DNA of 64,000 nt, taken from positions 62,001-126,000 of the forward strand of contig NZ_JAAOLY010000010.1 of NCBI RefSeq assembly GCF_011601275.1, in the 5' to 3' direction. The notes under the pieces were generated by a model. The model did no database searches. It had not been told where the DNA came from and was given only the letters and a program-made list of their open reading frames with translations. This document shows positions 26,896-35,198 of this stretch, in pieces (within the stretch, counting starts at the first letter, position 1; each line of letters begins with the position of its first letter). The DNA is from Janthinobacterium lividum (GTDB lineage: Bacteria > Pseudomonadota > Gammaproteobacteria > Burkholderiales > Burkholderiaceae_D). A program made the translations under genes and the position numbers.

Positions 26896-27558
26896 ATGGA
26901 AGACAGTGTATTCACGCAGGCCCGCGGCCTGAGCAGCGCGGAAGTGTCGGACGCGCTCGACTATTTCGGTTTGCCCGGCAGCGTGCCCGGCCTCGTCCCT
27001 GTGGCGGGACCGCGGCGCCTGTTCGGCCCCGCCTTCACCGTGCGCTTCGCGCCCGTCGACAGCCAGTCGCCCGGCACGGTGGGCGATTACCTCGACGATA
27101 TTCCTGTCGGCGCCATTGCCGTGCTCGACAACGCGGGTCGCAGCGACTGCACGGTATGGGGCGGCATCATGAGCCAGCTGGCCGCGCAGCGGGGCGTGGC
27201 CGGCACCGTCATCGGCGGCGTATGCCGCGACACGGCGGAAGCCGATGCGGCCGGCTACCCCCTGTTTGCGCTGGGGCGTTTCATGCGCACCGGCAAGGAC
27301 CGGGTGCAGGTGGACGCCGTCGGCGCACCCGTCAGCCTGGCCGGCGTGCGCGTGGCGCCAGGCGACATCGTCGTGGCCGACCAGGATGGCGTCGTCATCG
27401 TGCCGGCGGGCAGGGCACACGACGTCTTCGAACGGGCCCTGGCCATGCAGGCCGTGGAGTTGCGCATCGTCGCCGCCGCGCTGGACGGCATGTCCCTGCG
27501 CAACGCGCGGCGCCAGTTCGGCTATCACACCCTGCAGCGCAAGCCCGCGGCCGCCTGA
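26896..27558 (+). CDS. RraA-like (HMG/CHA aldolase superfamily) protein
   Basis: The protein has 220 residues of the RraA/DlpA fold. Motifs are LSSAEVSDALDYFG, GGIMSQLAAQRGVAGTVIGG with the Arg-Asp pair in VCRDTAEAD, and VVADQDGVVIVP. Members are either pyruvate-forming aldolases/oxaloacetate decarboxylases or RNase E inhibitors; Arg-Asp retention and the catabolic setting favour an enzyme. GGAGA lies 8 nt before the chosen ATG; the frame extends 22 codons upstream without support. It is 32 bp before a second member of the same superfamily. Confidence 0.85.
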   Translation: MEDSVFTQARGLSSAEVSDALDYFGLPGSVPGLVPVAGPRRLFGPAFTVRFAPVDSQSPGTVGDYLDDIPVGAIAVLDNAGRSDCTVWGGIMSQLAAQRGVAGTVIGGVCRDTAEADAAGYPLFALGRFMRTGKDRVQVDAVGAPVSLAGVRVAPGDIVVADQDGVVIVPAGRAHDVFERALAMQAVELRIVAAALDGMSLRNARRQFGYHTLQRKPAAA

Positions 27559-27590
27559 TTCTTCCCTCACTTCATCTTTGAAAGCACACC

Positions 27591-28238
27591 ATGGACCAGC
27601 ATGTTTCCATTGCCACTTTGCAGGCCCTGCGCCAGCTGGGCGCGGCCACCATCTATGAAGCGCAGGGCGCGAAAGGCGCGCTCGACAGCGGCATCAAGCC
27701 GATTGCGCCCGGCATGCGCCTGGCCGGCCCCGCCCTGACCGTCGATACGCGCCCGGCCGACAACCTGATGCTGCATTACGCCATGCTCAAGGCCCGGCCC
27801 GGCGACGTGCTGGTGGTCGACGCCAAGGGTTTCCTGGAAGCGGGCGTGTGGGGCGACGTGTTTACCGAGCAGGCGCAGCGGATCGGCCTGGCCGGCCTGG
27901 TGATCCACGGCGCCGTGCGCGACGCGGCCGCCATGACGGAAGCCGGCTTTCCCGTCTTCAGCCGGGGCCTGTCGATCAAGGGCACGGGCAAGCACCAGCC
28001 GGGACGCCTGAACGTGACCGTCACCATCGGCGACGTCGGCATCGACCCGGGCGACATCATCGTCGGCGACCAGGACGGCGTGGTGGTGGTGAAGCGCCAC
28101 GAGGTGGACGCGGTGCTGCTGAAAAGCCGCCAGCGCGAAGAAAAGGAAGCGCAATTTCGCCAGCAGATCCGAGACGGCGCCACGACCGTCGACCTGCTGG
28201 GGCTGGAAGAGACCTTGCGCCGGCTGGAACTGCGCTGA
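27591..28238 (+). CDS. ligK: 4-carboxy-4-hydroxy-2-oxoadipate aldolase/oxaloacetate decarboxylase (LigK-like)
   Basis: The protein has 215 residues. LTVDTRPADNLMLHYAML, VVDAKGFLEAGVWGDVFTEQ, GLVIHGAVRDAAAMTEAGFP and GDIIVGDQDGVVVVKRHEV match the class II pyruvate aldolases that cleave CHA to pyruvate and oxaloacetate at the end of the protocatechuate 4,5-cleavage and gallate pathways. Gly-Asp-Val-Phe and Arg-Asp are the usual metal and pyruvate contacts. No ring-cleavage dioxygenase is in the window, so the upstream steps must be encoded elsewhere or the substrate differs. Confidence 0.85.
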   Translation: MDQHVSIATLQALRQLGAATIYEAQGAKGALDSGIKPIAPGMRLAGPALTVDTRPADNLMLHYAMLKARPGDVLVVDAKGFLEAGVWGDVFTEQAQRIGLAGLVIHGAVRDAAAMTEAGFPVFSRGLSIKGTGKHQPGRLNVTVTIGDVGIDPGDIIVGDQDGVVVVKRHEVDAVLLKSRQREEKEAQFRQQIRDGATTVDLLGLEETLRRLELR

Positions 28239-28275
28239 CATTCGCCAATAACCAAAAAAATCAGGAGACACCCTC

Positions 28276-29646
28276 ATGCATACCATTACCACCGCCCCGG
28301 CTGCGGCGTCGGCGGCACCGCTGGCCGCCCGCCGTCCCACGCGCTACCGCTGGGTCGTCGCGGCCCTGTTTTTCATCGTCTACACGATAGCCGCCGCCGA
28401 CCGCGCCAACCTGGGCGTGGTCTTGCCCTTCTTGCGCCGCGAATTCGAAATGAGCAATACCGACGCGGGCGGGCTCGTCAGCCTGTTCCTCGTCGCGTAT
28501 GCGCTGGCGCAACTGCCTTCCGCCTGGCTGCTGTCGAAGTTCGGCGTGCGCAAGGTGTTTACCATTTCCATGGTGCTCACGTCGGTTGCCACGGGACTGA
28601 CGGGGCTCGTGGGTTCCCTGCTGTCATTAAAGCTGTGCCGGATCGGCCTGGGCCTGGCCGAAGGGCCGTTGCCGATCGGCGTGACGACCACCATCAATCA
28701 CTGGTTTCCCTCGCGCGAGAAGGGCACGGCCTCGGGCCTGTTCCTGTCCGCCGTCAAGTTCGGCCCCGTCATCACGCCCATCCTCGGCGCGGCCATCATC
28801 GCCGCCTGGGGCTGGCGCGAAGTGTTCATCTGGTTTTCCGTGCCCGGCGTGATCCTGGCCATCTTCTGGTATTTCCTGGTCACCAACAAGCCGGCAGAAA
28901 GCCGCTTCGTCAACGGGGAAGAACTGGCCGTCATCGAGGAAAAGGCGCTGGACGGCAGCAGCACCGGCGCGGCGGCCACGTCGCGGCCCATGCCCTGGCT
29001 CGACAAGCTGATCCGTGTGCGCGAGGTGCCAGCTGTTACCACCAGCCGCGGCGTGTTTGCTTCGTGGAATATTCTCGGCTGCGCGCTCGGCTATTGCTGC
29101 CAGCTGGGCATTTCCAGCGTGCTGCTGGCCTGGATCCCCACGTATTTGCTGACCGTAAAACAGTTTTCCATCATGAACATGGGCATGGTGGCGGCCGCGC
29201 CGTGGGTGGGCGCCGTCTTCGGCAATATCCTGGGCGGCTTGCTGGCCGACCGCGTGCTCGACAAGCGCCGCAAGCCCGGCATGCTCATTTCCGCCCTGTC
29301 GACGGCCGTCATGATGTACTTGCTGATCCATGCGCCGGCCGACCCGCTGCAATACGGCGCGCTGCTGTTCCTCACGGGCTTACTGCTGAGCATTGGTTTC
29401 TCTGCCTACATGGTGTATCCGATGCAATTCGTGTCGAAGGAAAAATTCCCCGTGGCGAACGCCGTCGTCAACATGGGCGGCCAGCTGGGCGGCGCGGCCA
29501 CGCCGTGGATCGTCGGCATGCTGCTCGACCACTACGGCTGGGATTATGTGTTCGGCTTCATGGCGGCCATTTCCTGCCTGACCTTCCTGGTGGTGCTGAC
29601 CATTGCCGAACCGCTCAAGCTGCGGCCGTCAGGGCAGCAGCAGTGA
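28276..29646 (+). CDS. MFS transporter, anion:cation symporter (ACS) type
   Basis: This 456-residue protein has 12 predicted helices. The first helix reads ADRANLGVVLPFL, and the loop 2-3 signature is ALAQLPSAWLLSKFGVRKV. GEGPLPIG-like spacing around LAEGPLPIGVTTTINHWF is typical of ACS carriers for organic acids such as phthalate, galactonate or hydroxybenzoate. It follows the aldolase by 37 bp with AGGAG before the ATG, so it is the likely importer of the compound this cluster degrades. Its 3' end overlaps the convergent flavoprotein gene by 18 bp. Confidence 0.92.
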   Translation: MHTITTAPAAASAAPLAARRPTRYRWVVAALFFIVYTIAAADRANLGVVLPFLRREFEMSNTDAGGLVSLFLVAYALAQLPSAWLLSKFGVRKVFTISMVLTSVATGLTGLVGSLLSLKLCRIGLGLAEGPLPIGVTTTINHWFPSREKGTASGLFLSAVKFGPVITPILGAAIIAAWGWREVFIWFSVPGVILAIFWYFLVTNKPAESRFVNGEELAVIEEKALDGSSTGAAATSRPMPWLDKLIRVREVPAVTTSRGVFASWNILGCALGYCCQLGISSVLLAWIPTYLLTVKQFSIMNMGMVAAAPWVGAVFGNILGGLLADRVLDKRRKPGMLISALSTAVMMYLLIHAPADPLQYGALLFLTGLLLSIGFSAYMVYPMQFVSKEKFPVANAVVNMGGQLGGAATPWIVGMLLDHYGWDYVFGFMAAISCLTFLVVLTIAEPLKLRPSGQQQ

Positions 29647-30735
29647 ATGCTGGCTGGCCGTATGGAAATCGCGCCAGACGCGGTTGATGGTGCTGTCTTC
29701 GCGGGCCGCGTACAGGCCGCAGTACGGATACAGGCCATCGACTGCCGCGCGGCACACGGCGACCAAATCCAATGAACTCGTCTGCACGGCCTGCATGCCG
29801 TCCGCGTCGAGCGCCGCGCCGGCGGCGACCGTTGCCCAGCTATCGTCCAGCACGGCATAGAAGCGGGTACGGGCGGCAGTGAAGGCGTCTTGCTTGCCTT
29901 GCAAGAATGCGGCCACTTCCGGCACGTCCAGCAGGGGCAACCCGGCGCGCGCGTGGCGGCGGTGGCGCATGCATTCCTCGGCCAATTGCATGAAATGGGC
30001 GGCCATGCCGGCCACGTTGGCGGCCAAGGTCACGTAGGCGAGCGAGTAGAACGGGTAGCGGTACAGGGGGCCGTCGGCCGTCGCGGTGCCGGGACTGATC
30101 GTGAAGCCATGTTCCTTGCCGAGCCACTGGCCATCGATGCGATAGCTGTGCGAGGCGCTGGCGCGCATGCCGATGCTGTTCCAGGAGGGCACCAGTTGCA
30201 CCAGCGCGGCGGGCACGAGGAAGGCGCGGATGCGCGGCTTGCCATCCGCATCGAGCAGGGGCTGGCCATCGCGCCGCAGCAGGGCGTTCAGGGTGAAGTG
30301 CGTGGCCATCGGCGCGCCGCTGGCGTAGTCCCAGCTGCCCGTGATGCGGTAGCCGTCGCATTCTTCCTCCGCGTAGCCGGTGGCCGCGCCGCTGCCGCCC
30401 AGGCAGACGCGCGGCGTGCCGATGATGGACTGCGCCATGGCAGGCGCCAGAAAGCCCGCGAACCAGCCCGCGCCCGCGCACAGGGTCAGCACCCAGCCCA
30501 TGCTGCCATCGACGGCGGCCACGGCTTCTTCCAGACGCACCACTTGCGGCAAGGGCAGCTCGGCGCCGCCCGCGCTGCGCGGCGCCAGCATCGTCAGCCA
30601 GCCGCGCCGGTGCAGCAAGGCTTGCTGGGCCGGATGCAAAAAGCGGGCCGCGTCGGCCGTCTGGGCGTGGCGGGCGATGCGGCCCGCGTCGCGTTCGGAA
30701 AGGATAGCAATGGTAGCGAGGGCAGCGTGCGGCAT
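29629..30735 (-). CDS. Acyl-CoA-dehydrogenase-fold flavoprotein (HsaA/monooxygenase-like)
   Basis: The 368-residue protein has the acyl-CoA dehydrogenase layout: N-terminal helices (AQQALLHRRGWLTMLAPRSA), a beta domain (CLGGSGAATGYAEEECDGYR; GSWDYASGAPMATHFTLNAL; NSIGMRASASHSYRIDGQW) and a C-terminal helical bundle. The catalytic Glu of true dehydrogenases is not obvious. The sequence is closer to flavin-dependent hydroxylases of the HsaA/DszC class, which use free reduced FMN; this is inference. The start is ATG 30735. It lies 61 bp downstream of the FAD monooxygenase gene on the same strand. Confidence 0.8.
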   Translation of the reverse strand: MPHAALATIAILSERDAGRIARHAQTADAARFLHPAQQALLHRRGWLTMLAPRSAGGAELPLPQVVRLEEAVAAVDGSMGWVLTLCAGAGWFAGFLAPAMAQSIIGTPRVCLGGSGAATGYAEEECDGYRITGSWDYASGAPMATHFTLNALLRRDGQPLLDADGKPRIRAFLVPAALVQLVPSWNSIGMRASASHSYRIDGQWLGKEHGFTISPGTATADGPLYRYPFYSLAYVTLAANVAGMAAHFMQLAEECMRHRRHARAGLPLLDVPEVAAFLQGKQDAFTAARTRFYAVLDDSWATVAAGAALDADGMQAVQTSSLDLVAVCRAAVDGLYPYCGLYAAREDSTINRVWRDFHTASQHSLLLP

Positions 30736-30796
30736 GGGCAAAGTCCGGCTATGGCAAAGCCGGGCATTTTCGCACAGCGCGGCGGCGCCGTTGCCG

Positions 30797-32353
30797 TCAG
30801 CCGTGCGGCAAGGCGATTTTTTCCATCACCGCGCGCAGCAGCGTGGCGCTTGGCGCCGCAGACGGCGCCGAGCGCCAGGCGATGATGCCGTCCGGCCGGA
30901 CGATCACGGCGCCGTCATCGCCTGTGCCGAAGGTGGCGCCGAAGGCCAGGTCGGCGGGGAAAACCACGTCGGCGTCGGCCAGCAAGGTCTTCAACGATAT
31001 GTGCGCGGCGGCGGCGGACCAGCGCGGATCGGCTGTCAGCAGCACGAAATCCTCGGTCAACAGGTCGATGCTGGAGATGCTGTTGCCGCGATGCCGGACC
31101 CATACGTGGGGCGCGCGCGTGCCTGGCTGGCCGGCCCAGTCGCGCGGATGGGCGGCCGGCGGCAGTGCCGCGTCCGCGCCGAGGATGGCGCTGGACCGCG
31201 TCAGCTGGCCCAGTTCCATCGCCAGATTGCCATACAGTGGCGCGTCCTGATAGCCATCGCCGACCCATTTCGCATAGTCCGGCCGGGCGAAGGTTTGCTG
31301 GTGCCGCAGCCAGGCGATGGGCCGGCGCTCGTCCGTATAGGTGTCGAGCAGGGCGGGGCGCGATTGCCGCCGCAGGACCCTTTGCAGCTTCCATGCCAGG
31401 TTGTAGACGTCGTCTATGCCCGTGTTGGCGCCGTAGCCACCCCGTGTGGGCGGCAATTGATGGGCAGAATCGCCGGCCAGGAAAATGCGCCCCTCGCTGA
31501 ACCTGTCCGCGATCAGGCCGGCCAGCTCCCAGCGCCCTGTGGTGATCAGTTCGAAGACCATGTCCTTGCCCAGGGCCTGGCGGACCAGCGCCCGCAATTG
31601 CTCGTCAGTGCTATCGCTTTGTTCTTCAAACATGAGGAACCAGCGCCCATCCGAATACGTGCCCAGGAAGCCTTTGAAGCCTGGCTGGTCGATGTCGAAC
31701 TGGCGGATGCCCTGTTCCAGAAAGGCGTCCGCCTCCGCGCAGCGGAACAGCACGCTGCGCAGCACGCGCAGGGGGCCGGCGCCTTGGCGCGCGATGCCCA
31801 GCTGTTCGCGGATGGGGCTGGCCGCGCCATCGGCGGCGATCAGGTAATCGGCCGTGACGGCATAGCATGCGCCCGTGTCGCGCTGGCGCAGCTGCGCCGT
31901 GACGCGCTGCGCATCCTGCTGCACGGACAACAGTTCCACGCCCGTGCGCAGGTCGGCGCCCCGTGCGCGGGCGGCCTCGCGCAGTATCGGTTCCAGCAAG
32001 TCCTGGGCGATGGCGGCGCCGGCCATGGGCGAGGCCTTGCCGTCGCGCTCTTCCGGCTGGCCCGGCGTCCATGGCAATTCCTCGTAGTGCTGACCCGCCA
32101 GACTTTCCACGCGTGCGCGGCGCACGCTGGTGCCGGGCGGTACCTGGGGAATGCGCTCGGCGATGCCGGCGGCACGGAAAAATTCCAGCGTGTGTTCCGT
32201 GAAGCCCGTGGCGCGGGGGTGCGCGGCGCTGCCGTGGTGTTTTTCAACGAGGATGTGCGGTACGCCCCGCCATGCGAGGAAGAGCGAGGCTGAAAGCCCG
32301 ACGAGGCTGCCGCCGATGATGAGTACAGGGGTGTGGATTGAAGCAGGTTTCAT
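30797..32353 (-). CDS. FAD-dependent aromatic monooxygenase (PheA/TfdB/MhpA class)
   Basis: The 518-residue single-component flavin hydroxylase has the FAD-binding GGSLVG (14-19), the NADPH/FAD DG motif YLIAADGAASPIRE (170-183), and the GD motif AGDSAHQLPPTRGGYGANTG (293-312). A thioredoxin-like C-terminal domain is typical of phenol hydroxylases (from about 390). It should hydroxylate a phenolic or polyketide-like ring with NAD(P)H and oxygen. The Met at 32353 has AGGA 7 nt upstream. With the aldolase, importer and GST, it makes this a likely aromatic-compound catabolic cluster. Confidence 0.9.
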   Translation of the reverse strand: MKPASIHTPVLIIGGSLVGLSASLFLAWRGVPHILVEKHHGSAAHPRATGFTEHTLEFFRAAGIAERIPQVPPGTSVRRARVESLAGQHYEELPWTPGQPEERDGKASPMAGAAIAQDLLEPILREAARARGADLRTGVELLSVQQDAQRVTAQLRQRDTGACYAVTADYLIAADGAASPIREQLGIARQGAGPLRVLRSVLFRCAEADAFLEQGIRQFDIDQPGFKGFLGTYSDGRWFLMFEEQSDSTDEQLRALVRQALGKDMVFELITTGRWELAGLIADRFSEGRIFLAGDSAHQLPPTRGGYGANTGIDDVYNLAWKLQRVLRRQSRPALLDTYTDERRPIAWLRHQQTFARPDYAKWVGDGYQDAPLYGNLAMELGQLTRSSAILGADAALPPAAHPRDWAGQPGTRAPHVWVRHRGNSISSIDLLTEDFVLLTADPRWSAAAAHISLKTLLADADVVFPADLAFGATFGTGDDGAVIVRPDGIIAWRSAPSAAPSATLLRAVMEKIALPHG

Positions 32354-32520
32354 GATGTCGTCCTGGATGTTGTGCAGAGCACACTCGGTCAAGGACGTGG
32401 TGAATTTTCGCGGCAGGCGGAACGCCGTTCAGGCAGCAGGATGACGGAACGCACGCCGACGAAAAAACGGCGCACGTCCGCTTTTCGTCGTGGTCCGCGG
32501 CCCCCAGGGCTGGAATATGA

Positions 32521-32538
32521 CCGTCCGCAGGCGGACGG
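32521..32538. other. Perfect inverted repeat between GST and monooxygenase genes
   Basis: CCGTCCGC AG GCGGACGG is an 8-bp perfect stem with a 2-nt spacer, in the 286-bp gap between the two genes. There is no T run, so it is not an obvious intrinsic terminator. A protein-binding palindrome or transcript-end stem are both possible. Confidence 0.45.
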
Positions 32539-32639
32539 CTGACCGGGGCTCACCACGCCGGTCCACCTTTTTCGACGCCACGATCTTAGCACGGGACTGT
32601 CGCGCGCCGCCAGTCCAGGGAAACCCCGTGCAACGGCCC

Positions 32640-33254
32640 TCAGGCAGCCTTGGCCAGTCCTTCCGCTTCCCAAGCAGCCTTGACGCTGTCGCGCTCGGTC
32701 ATGCGGCCCAGGAATGCCTGCACATTGGCCAGCTGCGACAGGTCCACGCCCAGCTGCGGCGCCCAGCCTGTCACGGCGAACAGGTAGGGATCGGCCACGG
32801 TCATCGTGTCGCCGGTCAGGTAGGCCTGGCCTTCCAGGCGGCTGTTGATCCACGCATATTTCTTGCCCAGTTGCTCGATGAAGATGGTCTTGGTGGCGGC
32901 GTCGATGCGGGAATCGAACAGGGGACTGAACGATTTGTGCAGCTCGGAGGTGATGTAATTTTGCCATTCCATCACCTTGTAGCGGGCAAAGTTGCCCACA
33001 GGCGGCAGCAGATCCTCTTTGCCGGCCTGCTCGGCGATGTACTGGGCGATGACGGGGCCTTCGCTCAAGGTCCTGCCATCGTCGAGCGCCAGCAGCGGCA
33101 CCAGGCCTTTCGGGTTCAGTTCATAGTAATTGCCGCCTTCCGGCGTCTTGTGCTGGCCCAGGTCGACCTTGACCAGAGTGAATGGCGTGCCCGTTTCGCG
33201 CAGGATGATGTGCGGCGCCAGCGAGCAGGCACCCGGAGAGTAAAAGAGTTTCAT
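32640..33254 (-). CDS. Glutathione S-transferase, beta class
   Basis: The 204-residue protein has the thioredoxin-like N-terminal domain with catalytic Cys10 (MKLFYSPGACSLAPHIILRE), the cis-Pro in NPKGLVPLLAL, and an all-helical C-terminal domain (LTGDTMTVADPYLFAVTGW, the N-capping box). Beta-class GSTs are cytosolic and conjugate or dehalogenate electrophiles; several act within aromatic catabolic clusters. It is on the same strand as the monooxygenase but separated by 286 bp. Confidence 0.95.
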   Translation of the reverse strand: MKLFYSPGACSLAPHIILRETGTPFTLVKVDLGQHKTPEGGNYYELNPKGLVPLLALDDGRTLSEGPVIAQYIAEQAGKEDLLPPVGNFARYKVMEWQNYITSELHKSFSPLFDSRIDAATKTIFIEQLGKKYAWINSRLEGQAYLTGDTMTVADPYLFAVTGWAPQLGVDLSQLANVQAFLGRMTERDSVKAAWEAEGLAKAA

Positions 33255-33438
33255 GGCGATCCTGTCCTTGAACAGATTGGGAAGACGCCACTATAGTCCT
33301 GCGCAGGCGGCGGGTAAATGCGTGTTCGTGCAATTCGCCGTTCACGCCCGGAGGAGGCTTGCGCTGGCTCAAATGGCCGCCGGCGCCGAGCTGTCTGCCG
33401 CCATCGTGGCGCCGGTCCCCGGTTTTTTTAACGGCTGC

Positions 33439-34158
33439 TCAGGCGCGCCCGCCCAGGCTGCCTCCGCCATCGACCGCCAGCACCTGGCCTGTCACGTAAC
33501 TGGCTTGTTCCGATAGCAGGAAGCCGACGGCGGCGGCAATTTCATCGGGCTGTCCCAGGCGACGCATCGGTATCGTTGCAAGCACCTGGCGTTCCATCTC
33601 GCTGCCGACGGGGCGGGTCTTGCGGAACAGTTCCGTTTCCACTGGGCCTGGCGCGACCGCATTGACCGTCACGCCGTGTTCGGCCAACTCCAGCGCCCAG
33701 GTTTTCGTGCAGCCGACCAGGGCGCTTTTGGCGGCGGAATAGGCGGTGCGGTTCACGTTGCCGTGGATGGCCCGGCTGCAGATATTCACGATCCGGCCAT
33801 AGCGGCGCCGCTTCATCGCCTCCACGAACTGCTGCGTCACCTGGATGGCGGCGCGCACGTTCAGGTCGAAGACGTTCTGCAAGGTGGCAAAGTCGATTTG
33901 CCCCAGCGGCTGGGGTGAGGCAATGCCTGCATTGTTCACGATGCCAACGATGTCAAACTCTTGTTCAAGCGCCTTGAGAACCTGCGCCGTTTGCGCCAGG
34001 TCGCCAAGATCGCAGGCCACCAAGGTGCCGGGAAAGTCCACGCCTTCAATGTGCCGGGCGATGCCGACGACCCGATGGCCTTGCTGATGCAGCAAGGTGC
34101 TGATGGCATAACCGATACCGCGTGTCGCGCCAGTGACGAGAAAAGTACGGGATGTCAT
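33439..34158 (-). CDS. SDR-family oxidoreductase (FabG-like)
   Basis: This 239-residue classical short-chain dehydrogenase has cofactor motif TGATRGIG (9-16), NNAG, catalytic Ser in ICSRAIHG, Tyr and Lys in TAYSAAKSAL, and PGPVETELF. FabG-like proteins reduce 3-oxoacyl groups or other ketones; the substrate is not known here. It lies 61 bp downstream of a LysR gene on the same strand and is probably controlled by it. Confidence 0.93.
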   Translation of the reverse strand: MTSRTFLVTGATRGIGYAISTLLHQQGHRVVGIARHIEGVDFPGTLVACDLGDLAQTAQVLKALEQEFDIVGIVNNAGIASPQPLGQIDFATLQNVFDLNVRAAIQVTQQFVEAMKRRRYGRIVNICSRAIHGNVNRTAYSAAKSALVGCTKTWALELAEHGVTVNAVAPGPVETELFRKTRPVGSEMERQVLATIPMRRLGQPDEIAAAVGFLLSEQASYVTGQVLAVDGGGSLGGRA

Positions 34159-34219
34159 GGGAAAGGATTTCCTTTAGCCTGAAAATGTACATTTGTGAAG
34201 GCTACACTTTTTTGCAACT

Positions 34220-35080
34220 TCATGCCGCTGCGGCGGCTGACCACTCGCGCAGCAATTGTCCGAACGCTTCGGCCGCCGCCGTGCTGCTGGCGGCGCGCCA
34301 GAGCAGCTGGAACCGGGCTGCGGGCAGGGCGGGCAAGCCATGCCGGCCATCGATGACCACCATGCCCGCTTCCAGGTCGCCTTGCGGCAGGGCCGTGATC
34401 GCCAAGCCCGCCAGCACGGCGGCGCGCAGGCCCTGCTGGCTGGGCGAGGTGAACGCCACGCGCCAGTCGATTCCGGCGCCATCGAGGGCGTCGACGCCCA
34501 CTTGCCGGTGCATGCAGGGCGCGGGTGAAAACGCCAGCGGCAGCGGCAACGCGCCATCGTGCCGGAAATCGTGCGCCGCGGCCCAGACGAAGCGCGTGCG
34601 GCGCAGCATGGCCGCCTCATCCTGGCCATCGGCCAGGGTCATGACAACGGCCAGGTCCAGCGCATCGGCGGCGACCAGTTTTTGCAAGTCAAGATAGGTG
34701 CCCACCGTGACATCCAGGCGCACGGCGGGAAATAGGTGCGCGAATTTCGCCAGCAGGGCGGGCAGGCGCGCGCCCATGAAATTTTCCGGCACGCCAAAGC
34801 GCACGGCGCCCGCAATCGAGGAACGCTGGAAGCGCCGCGACAGGGCATCCTGGGCCGTCAGGATCTGCCGCGCATGGCGCAGGAAATCCTCGCCGTCTTC
34901 CGTCAGGCGCAGGCTGCGCGTCGTGCGCAGCAGCAGCGCGGTGCCCGCTTGCTCTTCCAGGCGGCGGATCTGGTGGCTGATGGCGGACTGGCTCAGGTGC
35001 AGCCGTTCGGCGGCGCGCGTAAAGCCGCCCGTGTCCTGTACCGCCACAAAGGCGCGCAGCAGGGCGGTATCGAAGTCCAT
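34220..35080 (-). CDS. LysR-family transcriptional regulator
   Basis: The protein has 286 residues with N-terminal helix-turn-helix (FDTALLRAFVAVQDTGGFTR; LSQSAISHQIRRLEEQAG) and an effector domain from about residue 85 (FGVPENFMGARLPALLAKFA). GGGAG sits 4 nt before this ATG; longer in-frame starts lack a ribosome site. It is divergent from the DHA2-type exporter gene and upstream of the SDR gene, so either or both could be targets. Confidence 0.92.
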   Translation of the reverse strand: MDFDTALLRAFVAVQDTGGFTRAAERLHLSQSAISHQIRRLEEQAGTALLLRTTRSLRLTEDGEDFLRHARQILTAQDALSRRFQRSSIAGAVRFGVPENFMGARLPALLAKFAHLFPAVRLDVTVGTYLDLQKLVAADALDLAVVMTLADGQDEAAMLRRTRFVWAAAHDFRHDGALPLPLAFSPAPCMHRQVGVDALDGAGIDWRVAFTSPSQQGLRAAVLAGLAITALPQGDLEAGMVVIDGRHGLPALPAARFQLLWRAASSTAAAEAFGQLLREWSAAAAA

Positions 35081-35198
35081 GGCGCTCCCGTGATTCATGA
35101 TGAAAATGAATGAATTGTACAAAATTTTATCATTTCCCTCATGAATCGACATTTTCTAGAATGGCCGCTTGCAGTGCTGCGGCACTACGCGTCCCTCC

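Noticed and set aside
33410..33428. CCGG-TCC-CCGG followed by seven T as a terminator on the plus strand
   Set aside because: No plus-strand gene ends nearby; the neighbours on both sides are minus-strand genes, and the stem is only 4 bp.
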